64,000 nucleotides of DNA, taken from Luteibacter jiangsuensis (GTDB lineage Bacteria; Pseudomonadota; Gammaproteobacteria; Xanthomonadales; Rhodanobacteraceae). Where the stretch lies: the NCBI RefSeq assembly GCF_011742555.1, contig NZ_JAAQQR010000003.1:1-64000 (forward strand), written 5' to 3'. Under the pieces are notes generated by a model that saw only the letters and a program-made list of their open reading frames with translations, searched no databases and was not told the origin of the DNA. Positions 49,843 to 59,917 of this stretch are shown here, piece after piece (the stretch's first letter is position 1; the number at the start of each line of letters is the position of its first letter). A program made the position numbers and the translations under genes.

Positions 49843-50739
49843 ATGACGCGAATCGTCGTCGTCGGCAGCATCAACATGGATCTGGTCACGCTTTCGCCGC
49901 GTTTCCCCGATCCGGGCGAAACGCTCACCGGCGATCGTTTCCTGACTATTCCCGGCGGCAAGGGCGCCAACCAGGCCGTGGCCGCTGCCCGCCTGGGTGC
50001 GAACGTGTCGATGGTCGGCTGTGTCGGCGACGATGCCTTCGGCAAGCAGCTGTACGAAGGGCTGGTGGCGGAGGGCGTCGATGTCGCCCATGTCACCCGC
50101 GTGGAAGGCGTCGGCAGCGGCACGGCATCCATCACGGTCGCCGGCGGCGAGAACAGCATCGTCGTGGTACCTGGCGCCAATGGCCGGGTCACTCCCGCGC
50201 AGGTGGAAGCTGCTCGCGACATCGTGCGCGGCGCCGATGCCGTGCTCGTGCAACTGGAAATTCCCCTCGACGCCGTCGAGGCCACTCTGCGCGTCGCGCA
50301 GGAGGAAGGCGTTCCGGTGATCCTCAACCCCGCCCCAGCGCAGCGCCTGCCCGCCGAATGGCTGTCGCGCCTGCGTTTCCTCACGCCGAACCAGCACGAG
50401 CTGACCACGGTGCTCGGCGCGCAAGGCGAAACGGATTTCCAGGAACTCATCCGCCGTGCGCCCTGCCCGGTCGTCCTGACCCGCGGCGAGGACGGCGCCT
50501 GGTTCCGCGAACAGGGCGAACCGCCGCGACACCAGCCGGGCTTCAAGGTCGAGCCGGTGGACAGCACCGGCGCCGGCGACACCTTCAACGCCGCGCTCGC
50601 GGTCTATCTTTCGGAAGGCCTCGACACCGCCGTGCGCAAGGCATGTGCCGCCGCCGCCATCGCCGTGTCGCGCCTGGGCGCGCAGGCCGGCATGCCGCGC
50701 GCCGACGAGGTGGACGCTTTCCTGGCTTCGCAATCGTGA
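49843..50739 (+). CDS. rbsK: Ribokinase
   Basis: 298 aa. PfkB motifs are complete: GGKGANQAVAAARLGANVSM near the N-terminus and STGAGDTFNAALAVYL with the catalytic Asp near the C-terminus. It phosphorylates D-ribose at O5. It is first in the rbs operon here (K-D-A-C-B), unlike E. coli where it comes after rbsB. The stop overlaps the rbsD start (GTGA). Confidence 0.95.
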   Translation: MTRIVVVGSINMDLVTLSPRFPDPGETLTGDRFLTIPGGKGANQAVAAARLGANVSMVGCVGDDAFGKQLYEGLVAEGVDVAHVTRVEGVGSGTASITVAGGENSIVVVPGANGRVTPAQVEAARDIVRGADAVLVQLEIPLDAVEATLRVAQEEGVPVILNPAPAQRLPAEWLSRLRFLTPNQHELTTVLGAQGETDFQELIRRAPCPVVLTRGEDGAWFREQGEPPRHQPGFKVEPVDSTGAGDTFNAALAVYLSEGLDTAVRKACAAAAIAVSRLGAQAGMPRADEVDAFLASQS

Positions 50740-51134
50740 GACGCAGCGGACTCCTCCACGCCGAACTCAACCGGGTGGTGGCGGCCATGGGCCACACCGA
50801 CACGCTGGTGATCGGCGACGTCGGCCTGCCCGTACCGCCCGGCGTACCGTGCATCGATCTTGCCGTGGTTCCGGGCACGCCGTCCTTCGGGAGCGTGTTC
50901 GACGCCGTTTACGCGGAGCTTGCCGTCGAACGCGCGACGGTGGCCCGCGAGATCCACCAACGAAACCCTGCGATGGTGGCGCTGGTGGCCCGGCTTCGTG
51001 GCGACGGCATCGCCGTGGACGAAGTCGCCCACGACGACCTGAAAGCGCTATGCGCACGCGCGGTGGCCGTGGTGCGTACCGGCGAAACCTCGCCGTACGC
51101 GAATGTCATCCTCCATGCGGGCGTCACCTTCTGA
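50736..51134 (+). CDS. rbsD: D-ribose pyranase
   Basis: 132 aa from the GTG overlapping the rbsK stop. The start LLHAELNRVVAAMGHTDTLV carries the catalytic His, and the end SPYANVILHAGVTF is the RbsD signature. The enzyme converts beta-pyranose to beta-furanose ribose, the form ribokinase uses. Its stop shares one base with the rbsA start (TGATG). Confidence 0.95.
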   Translation: MRRSGLLHAELNRVVAAMGHTDTLVIGDVGLPVPPGVPCIDLAVVPGTPSFGSVFDAVYAELAVERATVAREIHQRNPAMVALVARLRGDGIAVDEVAHDDLKALCARAVAVVRTGETSPYANVILHAGVTF

Positions 51135-52615
51135 TGAACACGCCGCTCGTCCGGATGCATGGCATCCACAAGTCCTTCGGTCCGGTGAAGGTGCTGGAGG
51201 GCGTGGATTTCGAGCTGCTGCCCGGCGAAGTGCACGCGCTGATGGGTGAGAACGGCGCCGGCAAATCAACGCTCATGAAGATCCTCACCGGTATCCACGC
51301 GCCGGATGCGGGCGGCATCGAGGTAGACGGCAAGGCCGTGACGATCGCCACGCCGGCCGATGCCGAAAAATACGGCATTGCGATCATCCACCAGGAACTG
51401 AACCTGATTCCCTCGCTCAGCGTGGCGGACAATCTGTTCCTCGGCCGCGAGGTCCACCGCTTCGGCCTGCTTGATCGCCGCGCCATGAAACGGCGCGCCA
51501 CGGAATGGCTGGCACGCGTGGGCATGGAGCGGCTCGACCCCGGCACGCTCGTCGAGCGCCTGTCGGTCGGCCAGCAGCAGATGGTGGAAATCGCACGCGC
51601 GCTCGGCCAGGAAGCGCGGGTGCTTATCATGGACGAGCCCACCGCCGCCCTGACCGAACACGAGACCGCCACACTCTTCAAGCTTATTCGCGAATTGCGC
51701 GAGCAGGGCAAAGGCATCGTCTACGTGTCGCATCGCATGGAAGAAATCTTCGCCGTCTGCGACCGCATCTCGGTACTGCGCGACGGCCAGTTCGTCGGTA
51801 CGCGCCCGATACCGGGCCTGGGATTCGACGAAGTGGTGAAGATGATGGTCGGGCGCACGCTCGACACGCGCTACCCCGCGCGCACGCCGAAGATCGGGGA
51901 GGTTCGGCTGAAGGCCGAGCATATCGGCGGCGGGCCGGTGCACGACGTGAGCTTCGAACTGCATGCCGGCGAAGTGCTCGGTGTGGCCGGGCTGCTGGGG
52001 GCGGGCCGCACCGAACTCGCGCGGCTGATCTTCGGCCTGGACCGGCGCTCGTCGGGCAAGGTCACACTCGACGGCGTGGAAGTGACACCGAAATCGCCCA
52101 GCGAAGCCATCCACGCCGGTTTCGGCTTCGTCACTGAAGACCGCAAGGCGCAAGGCCTGGTACTAGACCTCAGCCTGCGCGAAAACGTGAGCCTCCCGCG
52201 CGTTCCGGCCCACGCGGGCCTCGTCGATCGTCCGGCGGAGAAGAGGCAGACACGCGGACTCATCGATGCGCTGAAGATCCGCACGCGCGACATGGAACTG
52301 GAGGCCCGCTCACTCTCGGGCGGGAACCAGCAAAAGGTGGTGCTTGCGAAATGGCTGGCGCTGAAGCCGCGCGTGCTCATCCTCGACGAACCCACGCGCG
52401 GCGTGGACGTCGGCGGCAAGGCCGAGATCTACCACATCATCAACCAACTCGCGGAGCAGGGCGTCGCCATCCTCATGATCTCCTCGGAACTGCCCGAGGT
52501 GCTGGCCATGAGCGACCGCATCCTCGTGATGCACGAAGGCCGCGCCACAGCCCTGCTCGACGCCCATGGCGCCACGCAGGAAGCCGTAATGACCGCCGCG
52601 ACCGGAGGCAAGTGA
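51134..52615 (+). CDS. rbsA: Ribose ABC transporter ATP-binding protein
   Basis: 493 aa, two fused ABC domains. The first has Walker A GENGAGKST and signature LSVGQQQMVEIARAL; the second has the degenerate Walker A GLLGAGRTEL and signature LSGGNQQKVVLAKWL, normal for carbohydrate-uptake transporter class 2 ATPases. It powers uptake through RbsC. Confidence 0.95.
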   Translation: MNTPLVRMHGIHKSFGPVKVLEGVDFELLPGEVHALMGENGAGKSTLMKILTGIHAPDAGGIEVDGKAVTIATPADAEKYGIAIIHQELNLIPSLSVADNLFLGREVHRFGLLDRRAMKRRATEWLARVGMERLDPGTLVERLSVGQQQMVEIARALGQEARVLIMDEPTAALTEHETATLFKLIRELREQGKGIVYVSHRMEEIFAVCDRISVLRDGQFVGTRPIPGLGFDEVVKMMVGRTLDTRYPARTPKIGEVRLKAEHIGGGPVHDVSFELHAGEVLGVAGLLGAGRTELARLIFGLDRRSSGKVTLDGVEVTPKSPSEAIHAGFGFVTEDRKAQGLVLDLSLRENVSLPRVPAHAGLVDRPAEKRQTRGLIDALKIRTRDMELEARSLSGGNQQKVVLAKWLALKPRVLILDEPTRGVDVGGKAEIYHIINQLAEQGVAILMISSELPEVLAMSDRILVMHEGRATALLDAHGATQEAVMTAATGGK

Positions 52616-52616
52616 C

Positions 52617-53561
52617 ATGACGTTGCATTTCGACCGGAGCCGGGCCACCACGCTCCTCCAGCGCCTGGGCTCGGTGATCGGCCTCGTGCTCCTTTTCATC
52701 GTGCTCTCGATCATGAGCCCCGACTTCCTCACGACGGGCAACCTGCTCACGGTGCTGCGCCAGGTCTCGATCAACGCGTTGATCGCCTTCGGCATGACCT
52801 TCGTGATCCTCGCGGGCGGCATCGATCTTTCCGTCGGCGCGATTCTCGCGCTGACGGGCGCGGTGACCGCCGGTCTGATGGCCGCCGGTCACGGCATGCT
52901 GCTGGCTGCGAGCGCGGGGCTGGGGCTCGGCCTCGTTCTTGGCATCGTCAACGGTGCGCTGGTCTCGTGGGGACGTGTCGCGCCGTTCATCGCCACGCTC
53001 GGCACGATGACGCTATTGCGCGGGCTCACGCTGTCGTATACGCAAGGCAGCCCGATTCCGGTGACGAACACCGGTTTCGCCCTGATCGGCGGTGGCTACG
53101 TCGCTCACCTGATCCCACTGCCCGTCATCTGGATGTTCGCCGCCTTCCTCGTATGCGGCTTCCTGCTGCGCGGCACCGTCTTCGGCCGCCACGTCATGGC
53201 GATCGGCGGCAACGAGGAAGCGGCGCGTCTCTCCGGCGTGCGCATCTCGCCGATGAAGCTGGCGATCTACGGTCTCTCGGGGCTGCTTTCGGCATGTGCC
53301 GGCATCGTACTGACCTCGCGCCTGTACTCCGCGCAGGCCACCGCCGGTGCCGGCTACGAACTCGACGCGATCGCAGCGGTGGTGCTCGGCGGCACGAGTC
53401 TGTCCGGTGGCCGCGGCTGGCTGTTCGGCACGCTCGTCGGCGCGCTGCTGATTGGATTCCTCAACAACGGCCTCAACCTGCTGGGCGTCAGCTCGTTCTA
53501 CCAGCAGGTCGTCAAGGGCATCGTCATCCTGATCGCCGTCCTGCTCGACAGGCGGCAGTGA
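52617..53561 (+). CDS. rbsC: Ribose ABC transporter permease
   Basis: 314 aa, eight to ten membrane helices. NALIAFGMTFVILAGGIDLS and GGNEEAARLSGVRISPMKLA are BPD_transp_2 (RbsC/AraH) motifs. It starts 1 bp after the rbsA stop and forms the inner-membrane channel as a homodimer. Confidence 0.94.
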   Translation: MTLHFDRSRATTLLQRLGSVIGLVLLFIVLSIMSPDFLTTGNLLTVLRQVSINALIAFGMTFVILAGGIDLSVGAILALTGAVTAGLMAAGHGMLLAASAGLGLGLVLGIVNGALVSWGRVAPFIATLGTMTLLRGLTLSYTQGSPIPVTNTGFALIGGGYVAHLIPLPVIWMFAAFLVCGFLLRGTVFGRHVMAIGGNEEAARLSGVRISPMKLAIYGLSGLLSACAGIVLTSRLYSAQATAGAGYELDAIAAVVLGGTSLSGGRGWLFGTLVGALLIGFLNNGLNLLGVSSFYQQVVKGIVILIAVLLDRRQ

Positions 53562-53578
53562 ACCACGAGGTACTTCCC

Positions 53579-54514
53579 ATGCGCATACCAGGTCTCCTTA
53601 CCGCCGCGGCGGTCACGTTGCTCGCCGGCTGTTCCCAACAAGGGCCGGGCGAATCGGCTCCTGCCGCCGCCGGCACGGCCGCGGGCACCGCTTCCTCAGG
53701 GAAGCCGGTGGTGGGCCTCGCGCTCTCCACACAGAACAATCCGTTCTTCGTCGAACTGAAGGACGGCGCGCAGAAGGCGGCGAGCGCTGCCGGTGTGAAC
53801 CTCCTGGTCGTGGATGCGCAAGACGACCCGGCGCGGCAGATCTCCAGCGTGGAAGACCTGATCCAGCGGCACGTGTCGGTGATCCTGCTCAATCCCACCG
53901 ATTCCTCGGCGCTCGCCGGTGCGGTGCAGTCGGCGCAACGCGCCAACATCCCCGTGGTGACGCTTGATCGCGGCGTCGACGGGGCCGACGTCGCGTCGCA
54001 TATCGCTTCCGACAACGTCGCCGGCGGCAAGATGGCAGCCGACTACCTGGCCAAGGCACTCGGCGGAAAGGGCAACATCATCGAATTGCAGGGTGTGGCC
54101 GGCACCTCCGCCGCACGCGAGCGCGGCAAGGGCTTCGACGATGCGATCGCCGGCACCGGCATGAAGATCGTCGCCAGCCAGCCCGCAAACTTCGACCGTG
54201 CACAAGGCCTGTCCGTCAGCGAGAACCTGCTGCAGGCCCATGGCGATGTGCAGGCGATCTTCGCCCAGAACGACGAAATGGCACTCGGCGCGGTTCAGGC
54301 GCTTGCGGGCAAGAACAAGAAGGTTCTCGTCGTGGGCTTCGACGGCACGCCCGACGGCAAGACCGCCGTGCAGAACGGAACGATGGCGGCAACGGTAGCC
54401 CAGCAACCCGAGGAAATCGGCAGGCTCGGCGTGGAAACGGCGAAGAAGCTGATCGACAAGCAGCCGGTGGAGAAGTCGATCGCGGTGCCGTTGAAGCTGT
54501 TGACGAAGGAATAG
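53579..54514 (+). CDS. rbsB: Ribose-binding lipoprotein
   Basis: 311 aa from the ATG at 53579. It has a lipobox LLAGC, so unlike the soluble E. coli RbsB it should be membrane-tethered. After an Ala/Gly linker the periplasmic-binding domain begins (GKPVVGLALSTQNNPFFVEL) and contains PTDSSALAGAVQSAQRANIP and QNDEMALGAVQALA, typical of the D-ribose group. It is the last gene of the operon; no rbsR lies nearby. Confidence 0.92.
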   Translation: MRIPGLLTAAAVTLLAGCSQQGPGESAPAAAGTAAGTASSGKPVVGLALSTQNNPFFVELKDGAQKAASAAGVNLLVVDAQDDPARQISSVEDLIQRHVSVILLNPTDSSALAGAVQSAQRANIPVVTLDRGVDGADVASHIASDNVAGGKMAADYLAKALGGKGNIIELQGVAGTSAARERGKGFDDAIAGTGMKIVASQPANFDRAQGLSVSENLLQAHGDVQAIFAQNDEMALGAVQALAGKNKKVLVVGFDGTPDGKTAVQNGTMAATVAQQPEEIGRLGVETAKKLIDKQPVEKSIAVPLKLLTKE

Positions 54515-54562
54515 AGCCATCCCCTCCCTGGGAACTCCGCTCCCGGCGACAAAGCCGCTGTT

Positions 54563-54643
54563 GTGGGAGCCGCTTCAGCGGCGATCCCGCGGCAGCGGGC
54601 ACGCTTGACGCTAGCACCCATCACCGCTGAAGCGGCTCCCACA
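54563..54643. repeat. REP-like palindromic element, copy 14 (variant)
   Basis: Both arms are GCCGCTTCAGCGGC-type, core reversed, GTGGGAGCC to GGCTCCCACA, in the convergent space between rbsB and ftsK. It may act as the shared end of both transcripts. Confidence 0.88.
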
Positions 54644-54666
54644 GAAGGCCGATTGTCGCTAACGCA

Positions 54667-57180
54667 TCAATCCTGCGGGCCGGGCGCGATGACTTCGCGC
54701 TGGCCGTTGATGCCCATCGACGACACGAGGCCGGCGGCTTCCATGGCTTCCACGAGGCGCGCCGCGCGGTTGTAGCCGATGCGGAACTGGCGCTGCACGA
54801 ACGAGATCGATGCGCGGCGCGAGCGCAATACGAATGCGGCGGCTTCGTCGTAGAGCGGATCCAGTTCCGCGTCTATGCTTTCGTCGCCGGGCTCGCCGTC
54901 GGCGGCTTCGCTGGCGGGGCCGGCAAGGATCTCGTCCTTGTAGTCCGGCTCGCCGAACTGCTTGAGCCACGCCACGATGCGGTGTACTTCCTCGTCGGCC
55001 ACGAAGGCGCCGTGGATGCGCTGCGGGTAACCCGTGCCGGGCGGCAGGAACAGCATGTCGCCCTGGCCTAGCAGGCTTTCCGCGCCCATCTGGTCGAGGA
55101 TCGTGCGCGAGTCGATTTTCGACGACACCTGGAAAGCGACACGCGTGGGGATGTTCGCCTTGATGAGGCCGGTGATGACGTCGACCGACGGCCGCTGCGT
55201 GGCAAGGATGAGGTGGATGCCGGCCGCGCGCGCCTTCTGGGCGAGGCGCGCGATCAGTTCTTCGATCTTCTTGCCCGCGACCATCATGAGGTCGGCCAAC
55301 TCGTCGATCACCACCACGATCATGGGAAGGGTGTCGAGGTGCTCGGGCACTTCCGGGTGGGCAGGGAACGGATTGAACAGCGGCTTGCCGGCCGCGCGCG
55401 CTTCGTGCACTTTCTGGTTGTAGCCGGCCAGGTTGCGCACGCGCAGGTCCGACATCACCTTGTAGCGGTTTTCCATTTCCGCCACGCACCAGTTCAACGC
55501 GTTGGCCGCGAGCTTCATGTCGGTGACCACGGGCGCCAGCAGGTGCGGGATGCCTTCGTAGACGGAAAGCTCCAGCATCTTCGGATCGATCATGATCATG
55601 CGCACGTCTTCGGGCGTGGCCTTATAAAGCATCGACAGAATCATGGCATTCACCGCCACCGACTTGCCCGAGCCGGTCGTTCCGGCGACGAGCATGTGCG
55701 GCGCCTTTGCGAGGTCCGCGACGACCGGCTCGCCGGTGATGCCCTTGCCCATCGCCAGTGTGAGCTGGGAGTCCGATTCCCGGTACTCGGCAGAATCGAG
55801 GATCTCCGACAACGCGATCATCTGCCGTTGTTCGTTCGGCAGTTCGAGGCCCATGCACGTCTTGCCGGGAATCGTTTCGACCACGCGAATGGACGTCCGT
55901 CCCAGGCCCCGGGCAAGGTCCTTCATCAGCGCCACGATCTGGTTGCCACGGACCCCGACGGCAGGCTCCACTTCGTAGCGCGTGATCACCGGCCCCGCGG
56001 ATGCGCCGACCACTTGCACCGGCACCTTGAACTCACGAAGGCGCTGCTCGATCAGCTCGCCGGTCTCCGCAAGCTCGCCATCGGAGATCGACAAGGCGTC
56101 GTGGCGTGCGGCTGCCAGCAACGACAGGGGAGGCAGGGTCGGCGATTCGCTGCGGCTGCCGCGCAACGGCGCCGCCGTGGCGAGCGTGGCGGTGCGTCGC
56201 GGCGGCGCTTCGTCGAGGGTCTCGTCATTCGCCGCAATGGCGAAGCGCGAGACCGGCCGGGGCACCGGCACCTCGGGCGCGGCGAATGCGCTGGCGGGCA
56301 CCGGCGTGTTCTCTTGGACGACAGGACCACGTTCGTGGACCGGCTCGAGCTGCACGCCGAACGCCTCGTTCTCGGGCGTCGGTCGCCCGGGGACAGTGAG
56401 CGCATCGATCGCATCCTCGGCATCGGGATACGCCGGCTGGCGCGCTGTCTGCCGCCCGGCGGACCGAAGCTCCGACGTCGGCAGGCGACTTGTCGCCATG
56501 CCGCTTGCCATGGTGTTGGAAGAGGTTTCCACCTTGCGTGGCGCCAGCCACGGTTCGCGAATGACCGTTTCCGCCTGAGTGTGATGTCGCGTCGGCGCGG
56601 GCGCGGGCGGTGCTTCGACATGACCGGCCACGTGTCGCGCCGGCCGCGCGGGAGGCACGGCGTCCTTCTTGGCGTCCACCCTCGCCCTTCGCCGCACGGG
56701 TGGGCGATCCGCTCGCCGCACGGCGGCGGCCTGGCGGCGGCTCGTGGCACGGGACCCCGTCCGCGCGAGCAGCCCACGTGTTCCCGCGATGGCCAGCGCG
56801 CCCAGGGGTTCGAGCATGGCGTTCGCGCGTGCGAGGAACGACGACCATGGCACGCCGAGGTACCAGGGGAGCGCCAACGCAAGAACCGCGACACTGAGCA
56901 GCGCCGCGAGAGCGCCGCCCGGGAAGCTCGCCGCCGCGTTGCCGAGCGCACGACACACGACGCCACCCACGGAGGGATCGTCGGTGTAGTGGGAGACGAC
57001 AAGCCCCTCCAACGTGGCGCTTGCCAGCAGCACCAACACGAATCCCGTCCAGAAGCGGATCGCACCGGGCCCGACCGTGGGCGGCCGGCGGCGGCGGATC
57101 AGGGCCGCGGCCACACGCCAGAGCAAGGGGATGAACCAGACCGTGGAAAGTCCGAACGCGCCGAACACGAAGGAAAGCAT
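54667..57180 (-). CDS. ftsK: DNA translocase FtsK
   Basis: 837 aa from the ATG at 57178-57180 ([20 protein letters not shown]); a TTG four codons upstream is possible. Three or four N-terminal membrane helices run to about residue 130, followed by a long Pro/Ala/Arg/Thr-rich linker. The motor has Walker [10 protein letters not shown] and Walker [12 protein letters not shown], and a gamma winged helix at the end ([24 protein letters not shown] reader). It couples septation to chromosome-dimer resolution with XerCD; xerC is 8 kb away. Confidence 0.94.
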   Translation of the reverse strand: MLSFVFGAFGLSTVWFIPLLWRVAAALIRRRRPPTVGPGAIRFWTGFVLVLLASATLEGLVVSHYTDDPSVGGVVCRALGNAAASFPGGALAALLSVAVLALALPWYLGVPWSSFLARANAMLEPLGALAIAGTRGLLARTGSRATSRRQAAAVRRADRPPVRRRARVDAKKDAVPPARPARHVAGHVEAPPAPAPTRHHTQAETVIREPWLAPRKVETSSNTMASGMATSRLPTSELRSAGRQTARQPAYPDAEDAIDALTVPGRPTPENEAFGVQLEPVHERGPVVQENTPVPASAFAAPEVPVPRPVSRFAIAANDETLDEAPPRRTATLATAAPLRGSRSESPTLPPLSLLAAARHDALSISDGELAETGELIEQRLREFKVPVQVVGASAGPVITRYEVEPAVGVRGNQIVALMKDLARGLGRTSIRVVETIPGKTCMGLELPNEQRQMIALSEILDSAEYRESDSQLTLAMGKGITGEPVVADLAKAPHMLVAGTTGSGKSVAVNAMILSMLYKATPEDVRMIMIDPKMLELSVYEGIPHLLAPVVTDMKLAANALNWCVAEMENRYKVMSDLRVRNLAGYNQKVHEARAAGKPLFNPFPAHPEVPEHLDTLPMIVVVIDELADLMMVAGKKIEELIARLAQKARAAGIHLILATQRPSVDVITGLIKANIPTRVAFQVSSKIDSRTILDQMGAESLLGQGDMLFLPPGTGYPQRIHGAFVADEEVHRIVAWLKQFGEPDYKDEILAGPASEAADGEPGDESIDAELDPLYDEAAAFVLRSRRASISFVQRQFRIGYNRAARLVEAMEAAGLVSSMGINGQREVIAPGPQD

Positions 57181-57337
57181 GCCTAACCGCAAGAATCGAG
57201 CGAGTCCGCTAGTTTAGCCGGCATTCGTGCCGAATGACGCACAAATGACGCGTAAGCTGCTGGCAACGCTCGGAGGATGGCATGCCTGTCGAGCGGCGGT
57301 CCCGGCGAATCGCTGTGGCCGGGACCGCTTCAACGGG

Positions 57338-58132
57338 TTACGCCCGGTAGCGCGTCCCCACGTCCTTGCGGGACAGGTTGGGTGCCATGGCAAGGCGCGC
57401 CGCCTCGTACGCCTTGTACTGGCCTTCGTCTTCGAGCGGCGGGATGGTCACCACTTCGCCACGGTCGTAGCCGATGAGTGCGGCGTCCACGAGGTCCGCC
57501 GTGTCCATGACCATGCCCGGAAGGATGGCGTCCACGTCCTTGCCCGATTTCTCCCAGATCTCGGAACGCGTGGCACCCGGCAGAACGGCCTGCGCGCGCA
57601 CATTCGTTCCCTGGAGCTTGGAGGCGAGGCCAAGCGTCATGTTGATGAGGTGGGCCTTCGTACCGCTGTAGAGGCCATCCATCATTTCCGGAACCAGCGC
57701 CAGCACGGAAGCGATGCTGATGATGCCGCCCTTGTTGCGCGCCACGAAGGCTTTCGCGGCGGCGGCGGCCAGGAGCGTGGGGGCCAGAGTGTTCACCACG
57801 ATCAGCTGCTCGATCTCCTTGCTGCCGTTCTCCAGGATGCTGCCGTTGAGGGAGATGCCGGCGTTGTTCACGAAGAGGGTGATCTCAGGGTCTTCGGCCA
57901 GACGGCGTTCGACGGCGGCGATACCTTCGCGCGAGCCGAGGTCGGCCTGCAGGGTTTCCGCGTGTCGGCCCGTGCGCGCGCCGATGTCCTTCGCCAGGGT
58001 TTCGAGGCGATCCAGGCGACGCGCGACCAGGATCAGGTCGTAGCCGCGGTCGGCCAGGCGCCGGGCGTAGACTTCGCCGATGCCGGACGAAGCGCCGGTA
58101 ATCAATGCCTTACCTTTATTTTCAGTGCTCAT
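57338..58132 (-). CDS. Short-chain dehydrogenase/reductase
   Basis: 264 aa from the ATG at 58130-58132 (MSTENKGKALITGASSGIGE). TGASSGIG cofactor motif, NNAG (FVNNAGISLNG), catalytic Ser in IISIASV and YxxxK (LYSGTKAHLI). This is the classical SDR type, probably NADP-dependent; substrate unknown. It is divergent from an HxlR regulator across an 80-bp spacer with a palindrome, the usual arrangement for an HxlR-controlled oxidoreductase. Confidence 0.9.
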   Translation of the reverse strand: MSTENKGKALITGASSGIGEVYARRLADRGYDLILVARRLDRLETLAKDIGARTGRHAETLQADLGSREGIAAVERRLAEDPEITLFVNNAGISLNGSILENGSKEIEQLIVVNTLAPTLLAAAAAKAFVARNKGGIISIASVLALVPEMMDGLYSGTKAHLINMTLGLASKLQGTNVRAQAVLPGATRSEIWEKSGKDVDAILPGMVMDTADLVDAALIGYDRGEVVTIPPLEDEGQYKAYEAARLAMAPNLSRKDVGTRYRA

Positions 58133-58186
58133 GAACGTCGACTCCGTATGGTTAGTTGCAAAACGATAGCTACTACGTTGCCATAC

Positions 58187-58204
58187 GATAGTGACGTCGC
58201 TATC
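58187..58204. promoter_or_regulatory. Candidate HxlR operator between the SDR and HxlR genes
   Basis: GATAGTGACGTCGCTATC has arms GATAG/CTATC plus a central GACGTC, 8 bp upstream of the HxlR start. A related ACGATAGCTACTACGTTGCC lies just before it and may be a second half-site. Confidence 0.55.
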
Positions 58205-58212
58205 ATAATGCA

Positions 58213-58656
58213 ATGGACACCGACAAACTTTCTTCCGGCACCTGCGCCATCTCTCGCGGCCTCGCCCTGGTGGGGGACGCCTGGAGTGCGTTGATCCTGC
58301 GCGACGCGAGCCTGGGCATGACCCAGTTCGACCAGTTCCGGACGAGCCTCGGCATTGCGCCGAACATCCTGTCGCGTCGATTGAAGGCCCTGACCGAGGC
58401 CGGTGTCTTGGAGAAGCGGCGCTACAGCGAGCGCCCGCCGCGCGACGAATACGTGCTGACCCAGGCGGGCCGCGATTTTCTTCCCATCCTCGCCGCCATG
58501 GGCGAGTGGGGCCGTCGCTACAACGGCGGCGGACGTGCGCTGTCGCACCTGGTCGACGATCGCACCGGGCAGCCGATCGATGCGGTGGTGGTGGACGGGA
58601 ATACCGGCAAGCCGCTGCGCGACACGCCGATGCATCTGGTCATGCCGACGGTGTAG
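58213..58656 (+). CDS. HxlR-family winged-helix regulator
   Basis: 147 aa. The HxlR pattern is clear: TCAISRGLALVGDAWSALIL with a Cys near residue 11, then GIAPNILSRRLKALTEAGVL and YVLTQAGRDFLPIL. Family members are dimers that sense redox or aldehyde stress, often through such a Cys, and repress an adjacent oxidoreductase. The likely target is the SDR gene it diverges from. Confidence 0.9.
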   Translation: MDTDKLSSGTCAISRGLALVGDAWSALILRDASLGMTQFDQFRTSLGIAPNILSRRLKALTEAGVLEKRRYSERPPRDEYVLTQAGRDFLPILAAMGEWGRRYNGGGRALSHLVDDRTGQPIDAVVVDGNTGKPLRDTPMHLVMPTV

Positions 58657-58758
58657 TTCGTTCCGGTTGCGGACACGAAGGCCACGCCGAGACGGCGGCA
58701 GAAACGACGAAGGCGCCGACAAGCGCGGCGCCGACGCCTATGCTGCGGACGATGCGCC

Positions 58759-59808
58759 TCAAGCGGGCATCGTCGCCATGTCGATCACGAAGCGGTAGCG
58801 CACGTCGTTCTTCAGCAGACGCTCGTAGGTTTCGTTGATCGAGGCCATGTCCACCACCTCGATGTCGGAGACGATACCGTGCTCCGCGCAGAAATCCATC
58901 ATTTCCTGGGTTTCCGCCAGGCCGCCGATGGCCGAACCCGCAATGTTGCGGCGGGGAAGCATCAGCGCGCCGCCGATCATGCCGTCGATCGGGGTGAGCA
59001 CGCCCACCAGCACCATCGTGCCATCGAGCCGCAGCAGATTGATGTACGGGTTGAGGTCATGCGACACGGGGATGGTGTTGAGCAGGAAGTCGAAGCTCAA
59101 CGCCGCGGCCTTCATCGCTTCGGCGTCGGTCGAAACGAGCACCGCGTCCGCACCCAGGCGCTTCGCATCTTCGCCCTTGGAAGCCGATGTCGTGATCATG
59201 GTGACGTGCGCACCCATCGCCTTCGCGAACTTCACGCCCATGTGGCCGAGACCACCGAGGCCGATGACGCCCACCTTCTGGCCCGGACCGACCTTCCAGT
59301 GACGCAGCGGCGAATAGGTGGTGATGCCGGCGCACAGCAGCGGTGCGGTGGCCTTGAGGTCGAGCTTTTCGGAGATCTTCACGGCGAAGCGCTCCTGCAC
59401 CACGATGTCGGTGGAGTAGCCGCCATAGGTGGGCGTGGTCTTGTCCTGCTCGGTGCCGTTGTACGTAAAGCTGGTATGCGTGAGGCAGTACTGCTCGAGG
59501 TCGCGCTTGCACGACTCGCATTCGCGGCAGGAGTCCACCATGCAACCTACGCCGGCGTAATCGCCCACCTTGAACTTGGTGACGCCAGTGCCGACGGCCT
59601 TCACCCGGCCGACGATCTCGTGGCCCGGCACCATCGGGAAGATGCCCGGGCCCCAGTCGTCCCGCGCCTGGTGCAGGTCGGAATGACAGACGCCGCTGTA
59701 GAGAATTTCGATGTGGATGTCGTTCGGGCCCACGTCGCGGCGCGGCACCTTGAAGGGAGCGAGGGGCGCGTTGGCCTGGGGGGCGGCGAATCCGCGAACT
59801 TCGAACAT
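58759..59808 (-). CDS. Zinc-dependent NAD(P) alcohol dehydrogenase, YahK-like
   Basis: 349 aa from the ATG at 59806-59808; AAGGA lies at the right distance upstream, so this start is preferred over the in-frame ATG at 59817. Catalytic-zinc GVCHSDLHQ and GHEIVGRV, structural-zinc Cys cluster CMVDSCRECESCKRDLEQYC, and the GLGGLGHMGVKFAKAMGAHV Rossmann motif are intact. Length and motifs match E. coli YahK, an aldehyde reductase. A LysR gene diverges from it across 109 bp. Confidence 0.92.
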   Translation of the reverse strand: MFEVRGFAAPQANAPLAPFKVPRRDVGPNDIHIEILYSGVCHSDLHQARDDWGPGIFPMVPGHEIVGRVKAVGTGVTKFKVGDYAGVGCMVDSCRECESCKRDLEQYCLTHTSFTYNGTEQDKTTPTYGGYSTDIVVQERFAVKISEKLDLKATAPLLCAGITTYSPLRHWKVGPGQKVGVIGLGGLGHMGVKFAKAMGAHVTMITTSASKGEDAKRLGADAVLVSTDAEAMKAAALSFDFLLNTIPVSHDLNPYINLLRLDGTMVLVGVLTPIDGMIGGALMLPRRNIAGSAIGGLAETQEMMDFCAEHGIVSDIEVVDMASINETYERLLKNDVRYRFVIDMATMPA

Positions 59809-59917
59809 GGGAGTCATCCTTATCTTGGGTGGCTTGAGGCCGCTCACGATAATGGTTCAACAATCTCTTGCGCCAACGGGAATTTCTCGATGAATCGTTG
59901 AGTTATCCTTGATAATC

